The translations under genes and the position numbers were made by a program. DNA of 64,000 nucleotides from Myrica gale (lineage: Eukaryota > Streptophyta > Magnoliopsida > Fagales > Myricaceae), in contig OZ005603.1 of NCBI GenBank assembly GCA_963930655.1, positions 14,593,001 to 14,657,000 of the forward strand. Direction: 5' to 3'. Position 1 is the first letter of the stretch. Every line of letters starts with the position of its first letter. The notes under the pieces were generated by a model that was not told where the DNA came from, did no database searches, and worked only from the letters and a program-made list of their open reading frames with translations. Of this stretch, positions 48,583 through 59,000 are shown in pieces.

Positions 48583-50023
48583 GAAATGATTAGGGCTGCA
48601 CAACCGGAAATACGATCCAGTTTTTGGATCAGAATCCAATCAGACCCGACCACTTATAAGTGGTCCGGTCCGGTTCAAAACGGTCCGGTTATAAGTGGTC
48701 CAGACCGGTTTTTTCCCTAAATATGATTTGTATAGTATTTCTAATACCTTAGATCTCATATGACAGAGAAGGAATGAAAAAATATTTCTAACACCCTAGA
48801 TCTCATATTATGATCAATTATAAAATTAAAACCTAATTAAATTGATCGAAATAAAATTTTTATTAATGTATTTCTAAATACATCAATTGCAAATAAAACG
48901 TCCATCAATAAATTTTCAAATACATTGTGATCAATTATAAAATAAAATATTTATTAATAAATTAGTTGACTATATCTTCAAATAAACCATCAATATTAAT
49001 TAATAGATGTTTTAAAATTATTCTACAATATGAGAGATAGTCAATCCAAAATTGATTTTGTTTACATTTGAACTCTTTAAATGTAAATTTTCCTGAATCA
49101 TAGAAACAAATATTCCTTAAGAATTGTTGGTGATAGGGAGAGAATTTTTAGGTGAGATTTTGTTTCTATGAATTTGAATTTTCTCAACTCTCTCTTAAAT
49201 GCAAATTAAGAATTTAAATATAAATTAAGAATTGTTGGGTAATAGAGAGAATTTTTAGGTGAGATTTTATTTCCCTTTGAATTTGAATTTGAATTCCCCA
49301 ATTCTCTATTTAAATTTGAAAATTATTAATTTGTTAGGAACTTTTCTCTCTCCTACTATCCCTCTCGGTCCTCTCTCTCACTCTCACTCTCTTTAAATGC
49401 AAATTAATAATTTAAATGTAAATTAAGAATTGTTGGGTAATAGAGATAGAATTTTTAGGTGAGATTTTATTTGCAATTGAATTTGAATTCCCTAATTCTC
49501 TCTTTAAATTTAGAAATTATTAATTTGTGAACTTTAGTCTTTGGTGATAAATGATAAGGAGATAATTTTTAGAAATTGAATTTCTAAACTCTATCTCTCC
49601 CTCTCTCTCCCACTACCCCTCTCGGCTCCCTCTCCCTTTCTTTCACCTCTTTGTCTCCATCTCCATCTCCCTCTCTTTCACGTTTCACCTCTCTCTCTCC
49701 CCCTCTATGTCTCTCTCCCTCTCTCTTTCCCCCTCTACATCTCTCTCCCTCTGTCTCACCTCTCTCTCTCTAGCACCTTTCTCTCCTCTCTCTCTCTCCC
49801 TCTCTCTTTTCTCTATCTACTTCTCCCCCGCACCTCTCTCTCTTTTCTCTAGTTTTAAGTTTGTATATATTTTTAAAAAAATATATTTTATTTATATTAA
49901 TAAATCCTATCTGGTCCACACCGACTCCTAAAAGGTATGAACCGGATATAACCGGTTTTTCAGGTCTGAACCGGAACGGATTTGGACCACTAAGGTCCGA
50001 TTTTGTTCAGCCCTAGAAATGAT
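48583..50023. mobile_element. Non-autonomous hAT element (48591-50015) with perfect 8 bp TSD
   Basis: Ends tagggctg...acaa and ttgttcagccctA are inverted. The flanks gaaatgat at 48583-48590 and 50016-50023 are identical. Subterminal ggtccggt and ccggttataa motifs occur at both ends. The interior is AT-rich, with CT-rich simple repeats (49590-49850) and two internal duplications of a block around gaattgttgggtaatagag. There is no transposase. Confidence 0.88.
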
Positions 50024-51122
50024 AGTTGTTGTGTAATCTTTGAGCAAGGGGATTTTGCATGTATAGAGACCACAGTCAGTGACCTTAATGGCTTCAAGAA
50101 AGCCTAGGGCCACGAGTAGCCCATAGAGAAAGGGATGGATACATGCATGCAATCTTTGATGGTTTTCTCCTTTTGCATGTTAATCTTTTTACGAATCCCT
50201 TATGATTTTGCACATCAAGAACTTGTGATTGTAAAAATTAGCAAATAAAGACATGTGAATGAAAAGGGGTCACGGCAGTGCCCTATGAGAAGCTTGATTT
50301 GAGTTTAAATTATTTTAAATAGTATAGTAGGTGGTATAAAACTACATGCATGGATTTTGGTGATTTTGGGAAGGAAATAAGAAATCAAGGGCATTAAAAG
50401 TGTTGTTGGATTGCTGATCTTCATACCGAATGCATTTTGTGATTATTGATGGTTTATTGACATGTTAATACACCTTGTATTGTAGCGAAACACAAAAGTA
50501 CAAATGCATGCAAAATTTTCTATGAATGCACTGTTGAATATTTGATGTAAAAATATGCTATATTTTCATATGAAACTTTCCAGAAATGAAGTTTAGGGTA
50601 TATAGGATTTGCCCTTAAAATTTCAACGGAAATGAATAAGAGGAAAGAATTGAAATGCTCTTGGAAGCTCCTGGGGGCAGTTTTGGCATTTCTGAGAAAA
50701 TCAAGGGTAAAAACATATAAGGCTAAACTTTGGGTTTATGGCAATGTTGGACTTAGTTTAAGGAGTTTAGGTTAGAATTTTGAGTCTAAAACTTTTTAAC
50801 ATGAGGCCCAAAACACAAGCCTTAATACGAGCCTAAACCCGATCCGTTCTTCATAATAAGCTAATAAAAGCAATTACATGAAAGAAGCTTAGTAAAATCC
50901 AGATCTGTAAAATACGAAGCCCATTAGGTCCAATAGTATTACTGAAGTGGTTAGATAAAGAAATAATAAATATTGAATAGAAGGAAAGAAATTAGTTAGG
51001 TATTAATTTTTAGAAATAAACAAAAGAAGGATAATAAGGCAACTAATATAAACTCTACACCCAATCAATTAGAACATAGTCAGTAATGAAATAGTGAGGT
51101 AACAAATGTGAGTCCTAGTTTA
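50024..51122. other. No gene recognised
   Basis: AT-rich DNA with short ORFs only. It is probably the edge of an older LTR element, since LTR-like sequence starts at 51123, but there is no direct support. Confidence 0.4.
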
Positions 51123-51385
51123 CAGGATTAAGGCAACCCAAGAGGGGGGTGAATTGGTTTTCTAAAACTTTTCGATATTAACCCCCAAAGACGTGTTTGC
51201 AAAGTAAAGCCTAATTTAGCACAAGTATATAATATGCAATAAGAGTAAATACATGCTAAAAGTAAAGATAAGGGTAAGAGAAGCAAACACTCGATTTTTA
51301 GGTGGTTTGGCAAACCCGCCTACATTCACCCTTCAAGCTTCTTCACCGAGCCTTGAGGTTTTCCACTATTGCATATTCATCTCAT
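51123..51385. repeat. Diverged Sirevirus LTR fragment
   Basis: It shares with 34880-35110 the phrases aggattaaggcaacccaagagg, gtgaattgg, agagaagcaaacac, and tttaggtggttYggcaa followed by cccgcctac. It stops near tccactatt. No PBS is preserved. Confidence 0.75.
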
Positions 51386-53193
51386 GGGTATGGAAAGTAT
51401 TGAAAGACCGGAAAGAACCTATACCCAGAGGTGGTCTTGAGATTGAGTGACGGTACCATTCACGATGGGAAACGTGCAAGCCACCACTAATAAAATAGTG
51501 GGTGGTTTCCCTAAACAATGGTACGATGCTTGCCTAACTGGGTCCTAGTGTGTGATGCGCGGGATAGTTCCAGAGGAGAGGAGGGACGCACAACTCTGAC
51601 TCTGAGGGTTAAACAAAGTGCAGTAGCGACACTTCTATCGGACCGGAAAAAGAAAGTGAGAGTGGGAAACATTATGCATAATTTGCATTACATCATGCAT
51701 ACTTTGAAATGTTGTTTATTGTTCTCAGTTCTTTATTTTCTGCATCCTTACATATTGTATTCCTTACTGCTTATTTTTTGTATGTCATGTCCCTTCCCCA
51801 CCTTACTAAGTTAGTAGGTCTCACCTCGTTTTATGTTTCGTATTTTTGTATGTGGCACCGTGAATTATGACGATGAAGATATACGTGAGTGAGCAAATTA
51901 TAGATCTTGATCCTTACATACTGGTTCTAAAGATCCGAGCATGGGTCTCAGATACTTTCGAGATACTAGTGGAGCACAAGTCGCACTGGTACCTCAAAGA
52001 TCATCTATTTCCCCTACTAACCCGGTTAGAGGAATTCGATTTGATCGATGCTCCCAGAGTTCCTTAGTCTCAACTCCGCTCCTCTGGCCCCGCTGGTGGA
52101 GGGTAGCCATGTCTCACCTGAGGCCGGCGTTATAGAGCTTACCTCCGATACTTATGCGGAGGACTAATGGACCCTGGTTTAGATGCAGTTTATTTATTTT
52201 TTATCTTTCGATGTATATTTAGCTTTTAAAACACGATTTTATTGGCATGGCGAGCTCTAGAAAGCGCTTATTTTTGTACTTTTTTAGTCGTTTTTGTAGT
52301 ACTCATGAAGGACGTGTTTTGGAAAAATCGTGTTTAGGAATGGAAACATGTATTTACTGTTTCGAGTATTCTTTCTTTCTTTATTTCTTATTTCCCCATG
52401 TTTACTTTATTGAGCTTTCATTTATACTAAAAGTTCTATATTATGAAACTTTTCTAAACCATTTAACACAAGTTGATTTACTGTCTTTTCTCTGAATTGC
52501 GTTATTTCCTTAATACGTTATCCTAATTACTAAATTACAACAATATTTTCAAACAAAACTTCCGCTAAGCTTTTCAAGGTTTAATAGTTGGTACTTAATA
52601 TGAATAGTTCGTGTCATAATCTCCGCGAATGTGCATACTATCTATATAAGTGAGCCCAAGGGGTTAGTACAGGCTTTAGGCGTGACACTTATTCAAGTCT
52701 CTATCTATGATGAAGTTTTGGATTCGAGATTTTCAGATTTATTTTGGGTTGTTGTAGAGTAATAATAGGTGAGATTTGGAGAGATTTCATGTCTGATAGA
52801 GATGCGTGTTGCTGGAATTTTACCATTGAGTTGATAATGAAGATATGTGTGGATTAAGATGCAAATATGGTGTATTAGGATTGTCCAGATTTTACAATGT
52901 GGATTATGTGATGGTTTCTAGGGTTAAGAGTGTTCCTAAGGAGATGCTTTAGCTAACGTAGTAGTTTAATTATTTTAGAGTCGTATAGAATGCTTTGAAC
53001 TCCGTGTTGGTATTGATGAATGATATTTAAATTTTTATTTAGGTTCTGATTGATTGTTCTGCAATCTTTTGAGGAACTTTAAGTTTTGGGTTAGACGTTT
53101 GAGATAATTGATCTTTCAATGAGATTTTTATGAAATTCTAATGTTTTGGAAAATAAGTGCACAACTATTAAATAATTCTTGGGTTCCTAGGAT
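51386..53193. other. Possible remnant of another LTR retrotransposon
   Basis: GC-richer than its surroundings. It includes phrases reminiscent of Gypsy LTRs (gtaggtctcacctcg near 51815, and a section ending ggcgtgacac near 52688). No polymerase coding sequence, LTR pair or TSD is visible, so the assignment is weak. From 52700 to 53193 nothing is recognised. Confidence 0.3.
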
Positions 53194-53792
53194 TTGGTGA
53201 GGTCCTTTGCTTCTTGAATAACGGTGACTTTGGCTTCCCAAGTCTTTGGTAAAGACCTAAGAATTTTTCTTACCTAATCGGAGTTAGCGTACACTTTTCC
53301 AAGAGCATTCAAACCATTTATGATATTCGTAAATCTAGTAAGCATGTCACTAATGTTTTCCTCCGGTTTCATTTTGAACAATTTATAGTTATGAACTAGC
53401 ATGCTTATCTTAGATTCTTTTACTTGGTCTGTACCTTCATGTGTGATTTCTAGAGTATGCCAAATTTCCTTTGCGCTATCACAAGTAGATATTCTATTGA
53501 ATCCATTTCTATCTAATGCACAATAAAGAATGTTCATGGCTTTAGCATTTATGAAAATTTTCTTTTTGTCATCATCGGTATATACACTGGCGGACTTAGG
53601 GAAAATTTTCTCATCTACGGATTTCATAGGATAATGTGGTCCATTTAGAACACAAAGACATAGATCATAATCAATGGATTGAAAATAGATTTTCATCCTT
53701 GCTTTCTAATATGTGTAATCACTTTCATTGAAGGAAGGATGTCTAGATGTTGAGAGTCCCTCAACATGAGATTTGTTGCTTGATGTTGTCAT
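53194..53792 (-). pseudogene. Sirevirus gag fragment, second locus
   Basis: From ATG 53792 the minus strand matches the gag at 34811-34260 (ARMKIYFQSIDYDLCLCVL, CALDRNGFNRISTCDSAKEI). It has a TAG near 53707 and a frame break near 53275, and is cut off at about 53194. It belongs to the LTR at 53848-55110. Confidence 0.88.
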
Positions 53793-53833
53793 TCTAACTC
53801 AAGATCTTTAAATCTTGCTAAAGTGAGCACCAA

Positions 53834-53845
53834 GCTCCGATACCA
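53834..53845 (-). promoter_or_regulatory. Primer binding site of the third Sirevirus LTR
   Basis: The minus strand reads TGGTATCGGAGC, the initiator-Met-tRNA primer site with one change from the copy at 34853-34864. It lies two bases from the LTR. Confidence 0.75.
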
Positions 53846-53847
53846 AT

Positions 53848-55110
53848 TGATATTCCTAGGATTAAGGCAACCCAAGAGGGGGGTGAATTGAGTTTCAATA
53901 CTTTTTTCGAAAACTACCCCAAAGAATGTGTTTGCTAGCTACAAGTCTCACAAATGAGATAGATTGCAATAAAGAGTTAAACACAAAGAAAACTTTAAAG
54001 CAATAAACTAGTAGCACAAATAAAGGAGTTAAGGGAAGAGAAGCAAACACAATCTTTTAGGTGGTTCGGCAAGCCCGCCTACGTCCACCCCTCAAGCTCC
54101 TTTACCGAGCCTTGAGGTTTCTCCACTATTCTCCCTTTAACCAAGGGAAAGGTTTCCTTACACTTGACCTTGAGAATACCCTCTTCAAGCCTCAAGAACG
54201 AGTTTGAGAACAAACCTCTTCAAACTCCTTCTTTCGATGAACAAACCTCACCGAAAGAATACAAGACAATCACTCTCTTAGTAATGTGTATGGTTGAACA
54301 AAATTTCTCTCTAAAACTCCCTTGATGGAGTAGATATTACAATGAGAAATAACTAGCTCTTAGACTTCACACAATAACAAGGATGTGAAAATGAAGATTA
54401 TGTGTGAATGATGTTTGAATAAGGATTGGAAGGTTTTTGATCTCTCTTAGCCTTTGCAAAATGATATTGGACGATTTTTGTTAAGTTTCAAAGGCGTGAG
54501 AATGATCTTTATATAGGCCTCATGAGAAAAATAGTCGTTTATAGCCGTTAGAGTGATTTGTTAAAACGAGTCGGTCGACCGCTTCAAGTTACCGTTACAC
54601 AATGGTCATTTTGTCAGAAGCTTAACGACTCTTTAATAAATGCAACCGTTCGACCGCTACATCAAGCGGTCGTAGGGTCCGGTCGACTGCTTCATTGAGC
54701 CGGTCGACCTCCTCAACTTAAGCATGATCCGGTTGATTTAAAGACTCGATTTTGACCAACTTAAAATACTCAATTTTAAAGTCTAACTTCTCACAAGTAT
54801 ATAAAAAGGTTTGGGAGTATATTTGGGATATTTTGAAGTCATTGAAAAGGTTTTAATGTTTCAACAAATGTTAAAACGGTTTATGCAAGTTTTGAAGACT
54901 TTATGCATGTGTGTGATTAAAATCCTTGTTAAAGTTGAAGTCTTAGAGTTACAAAGATTACTCTAGCATCTTGAGTCTTCACTCTAAGATCACTTCCATT
55001 GAAGGTGATGTTACTTGATCGCTCCGTGCTCATTTTGGATCTGCTTTGCTTCACTTCTCAATTACTTCTATTGTTATCATCAAAACATTGATTGTGACTA
55101 AAAGCCAACA
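53848..55110 (-). repeat. Sirevirus LTR 3 (1263 bp)
   Basis: It starts TGATATTC and ends GCCAACA on the plus strand and follows LTR 1 throughout with scattered substitutions and indels, so it is an older or different insertion. It carries fewer GGTCGACC units (54570-54710). The outer flank is aaatc; the matching left TSD is lost with the truncated body. Confidence 0.9.
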
Positions 55111-56056
55111 AAATCGTGGCAATAGTGAGGAGCAATGGTGAAGAGAATGGTGAAACACTTCGCCCGATTTCGATTTCCCTCTCCCCCTTTCTCTTGCATG
55201 ATGCCGTTTGAGTTAAAGGGACGTGTCTTCTCCAAGACTTCAAAGACAGCATATCAGCCTCTTGGTGCAATTTTCGTCCTTTTAATTGAAGCTAACAAAC
55301 GACACTGTTTCTATGAATAAAGACAGATTGGTAGATGACTTGGCTTGCGCAGTAACAAGTGGAATATTTGTCAAGGTGGAAGCATCTGTCGTTACTCACA
55401 CACATAACCCTGATGAAATGACGTTTTTGTAAAAAGAGAGAAGTTTAGGGATTATTGTATGAGAGTGAAAATTTTGGGTATTGGGGTTTGAGAAATATTA
55501 TAAAGTAAAGATAGGTTACGAGAGTTGATGAAAAAGTGAAGAGATAGAATATTTTTAATAAATATTATAATAATAAAAAATTATATGATGAAATTTTTAT
55601 GATTAAACCCAAATTTTTGGGCTCAAACATAACAATATATGTTGAGTTTCAACCTAAGGATCAAAGAGTTAGAATGTGCCAAATATAAGAAGTAAAATGC
55701 CAATTTTTTTATTTTTATTTTTATTTTACTTTTAATCGCAAAAGAAAAATATTAGGGGAAAAAGAATTGCAACGTCCAAGAAAAAAGATAAATCAAAATT
55801 AAACATGTCATCAATAACACCCTAAAGAACACACAGTGGAAATCGCAAAAGTCTCACAGCCAATTCCATTCAAATCCTTCTCCTCTTTAGCCAGAAAAGT
55901 ATCTAAGTCAAACCTCAACGTTCCAAATGAGTTTCTAATTTCAGAATTTTTTAGCTCTGAGTGAGTTATCAGATCTAAAATCGTAGGTTGGGTTGGGATT
56001 CTAGGGCTTTACCTGTCTGAAATTTACCAGAGGGAGAAAAGCGCAGAGCTATCGAA
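55111..56056 (+). promoter_or_regulatory. Intergenic region and 5' leader of the DRT111/SPF45 gene
   Basis: It contains a reversed copy of the AT-rich repeat at about 55425-55640, then AT-rich DNA, then a leader-like stretch from about 55850 (ccattcaaatccttctcctc) to the ATG at 56057, context atcgaaATG. TATA and start site are not clear. Confidence 0.45.
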
Positions 56057-59000
56057 ATGCTAGGTGGGTTGTACGGAGACCTACCTCCACCCACGTCGGC
56101 GGACGAAGAGAAGCCAAGCAACTCCACTGTGTGGTCAAGCAGCGCCAAAATGGCGCCGCCGACTCTCCGCAAGTCCTCTTCGATCTTCGCGCCGCCGCAG
56201 ACGGTCCTCAAATCCCAAAGCAAGCCCAAGAGCACCAATTTTTCTGCGGCGGCGCAGCCGAAGAGTGGCTTTTCATCCCCCGCGGTGGTGACGGTTCTCC
56301 CGCCTTCGCTGTCGGTTATGCCGGAGGACTTGGGGCAACCTGCATTGGTGGGGGTGACTTCTTCGGTGATGGAGGAGTACGATCCGGCGAGGCCGAATGA
56401 CTATGAGGAGTATAGGAGGGAGAAGAAGAGGAAGGCTATGGAGGCCGAGATGATAAGGGAGCTTGAAAGGCGGCGGCAGGAGGAGGAGGAGGAGAGAGAG
56501 AGGAGGGAAAGGGAGAGGGAGGAGAGGGAGAGAGAGAGGGATTATGGCGATTCGCGCTTGAACATCTCGGGCGAGGAAGCATGGAGAAGGCGTGCAGCGA
56601 TGAGCGGGGCAATGCCAAGGTCGCCGTCACCGCCGAGTAGCGGAGACGGATTTACTATTGGGAAGTCGGAGACAGTTGGGTTGGGCGTTGGTGCGGGTGG
56701 CCAAATGACTGCAGCCCAGAGGATGATGGCAAAGATGGGCTGGAAGGAGGGGCAGGGGCTTGGCAAGCAGGAACAGGGGATTACTACTCCTTTGATGGCC
56801 AAGAAGACAGACCGGCGAGCTGGGGTGATTGTGAATGCTAGTGAGACGAAGCAGGATAAGAAGGTGAAGAGCGTCAACTTTAATGGTCCTCCCACTCGGG
56901 TTTTGCTGCTTAGAAACATGGTATGCATATTTATCTTTGTTACGGAAACTTTTTGCTGCTATAGATACATATATATATATATATATATATATAAAGTGCT
57001 ACTGAGGTTAGTTGTTGTTTTTTGGGTAAGTGAGGTGAGTTGTTTGCGTGTCATTTGGTACGTCAACTATTTCATTTGTTTTAATGTGCATTTGATATGG
57101 ACGTTTTCAATAAAGATCCTACAAAATATTAAGCAAATGCTCCCAGTCTTAAGAAGGATTTTGTCACATATTTGAAGTGTTTGTAACTTGTAATGTACTT
57201 CATTCTAATGCCGATGGGAATAAAGCTAACTTTCTAATTGGTAATAAAATTAAATTGATGTGTTTCAGGTTCTTGCTGGTCTGATTCAATTTTTACGTTA
57301 ATCTATGGTAGCCAGCATACAAGTTCCTCGTGCTGTGTATTTGTCAGTTCTCTGATGCTCAATTGTTGCATCTAGTCTTTGTGGTCAACAACTGTTGTCA
57401 TAGCATTCCTAACTACAATGCTTCTCAAGCAACATACCTCCAGGACATAATTTATAATTTGCCACTGCTTTCAGACAAGATGGGTGTGGTATAGTTCTTG
57501 CTTAGTCTCCGTTAGTTTTTGTAATTATTAAATGGGTTGACAAGTTAAGGTTCTTCCAGCTGTGGCTGGTTTTAAACTCTACAGAGCCTTATAAGATCTC
57601 TCCTCACCCCATATTATTAGTGTTCGATAATAACTGATGGTTGGTAGAAATGGGAGATGATAAAAGATGTTGGGTGTTAGCTTATTGGGTGTTAGCTTAT
57701 TGTGTGAGTATTGGAGATTTAAAGAATTAGTGGTACTATGATGAACCATATCATTCTTTGCAGGCATTTGGTTAGTATTTTTTGTATCCTTGGTCATCTT
57801 TTTTTATGTGTCTTATGGTCAATATGTAGGGATTTTACTTCAGCCTGTGTTATATCTTGTATATCTTCTTTTGCTCATTCAAGTTACCTTGGGTTTGTTA
57901 GCTATGCAGTCGTGTTAATCAAAAGTGAGGTAGCTACTGTTGTTAAAACTCTACATAACTGTCAGGATGGTGGGTAGAGAACAAAATTCTGATCAATTGT
58001 TGCAACTGGATTATTTGTTGGTATGGTCTCCAATTTAAGTTATTTGCTTGTGTCATTCTCCTTGTTTTTCTCTTAGGAAAAAATGGGCTGGGGTAGGATC
58101 AGAGTGTAGAACTTTCTACCTCTTTGTGATTATAGGAGTATCATGTACTCCCTGAGGTAATTGACAATAGAGCCAGATGGGGGAGATTCCAGGTGCACCC
58201 TCAAGACAGACCTAGCCATTGCTTGACCTCAGCCCTGCCAAGGGATGGTGGTAAGAAGCTGGTGGGTTAAAATAATTGACAGAATGATCATTCCCCTTGC
58301 ATCATGCCTAAAGAGACTGGAACCTGTAACCTCAGCTTCCGAACCTTATATAAGTGAGTCTTTACGATTAAATCAAGGATAAATACAACATTCGTCCTTG
58401 TGGTTTGCATGAAAATCAAAGAAGTCCTTAAATTTTAAAACCCTTCAATTAGTCCCTAATGTTTAAAATCCATCAAGACTTTAGTCCTTCCGGGACCCTT
58501 CAAATGTGAATGCTTTTAAACTTCAGGGACTAATTTAATGGGTTTTAAAGTTTAAGGACTTATTTGATTTTCGCTCAAACTAGAAGGATGAACGATGTAT
58601 TTATCCCTTAAATCAATCCTTGCGGTAGTCATTCTCCTTTTTGGGTCCAACTAAGGCCCCATTGATTACGTGTATCAAGGGGTGATGTACTAATTGATAT
58701 ATCCTATTAGAGTATGAAAAGTGTCTTACTCATGGTCAAGTAAACATTAGGTTTCCATCTTTATGCACTCAACTTATAAGTTTTTGAAAGAAGCATATAT
58801 CTGAAAAGAGAAGCTTCTGCCCTTGCTTCGTTTGTTAATAAAAGGGGCTCCTGTTGAGTTCTGGGACAAAATGTTGTTGAATATAGGGAAGATTGACAGA
58901 GGACACTACTGGGTGATTAATTAAGTAGGGCAACCTCCATTTACTGAAACTAAAAGGATTATAAGGAGCTTTCTAAGTTGCATATTGAATTTAACAACAA

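Noticed and set aside
49707-49931. Ser/Leu-rich 74-codon ORF
   Set aside because: It is a translation of a CT-rich simple repeat within the hAT element.
56542-56928. 128-codon minus-strand ORF in DRT111 exon 1
   Set aside because: It is a shadow of the real exon, which encodes the G-patch protein.
56921-57175. Extension of DRT111 exon 1 to 57175 as a 372-residue protein
   Set aside because: A GTATGC donor at 56921 and an in-frame RRM exon at 62255 explain the family length; the extension is AT-repeat intron sequence.
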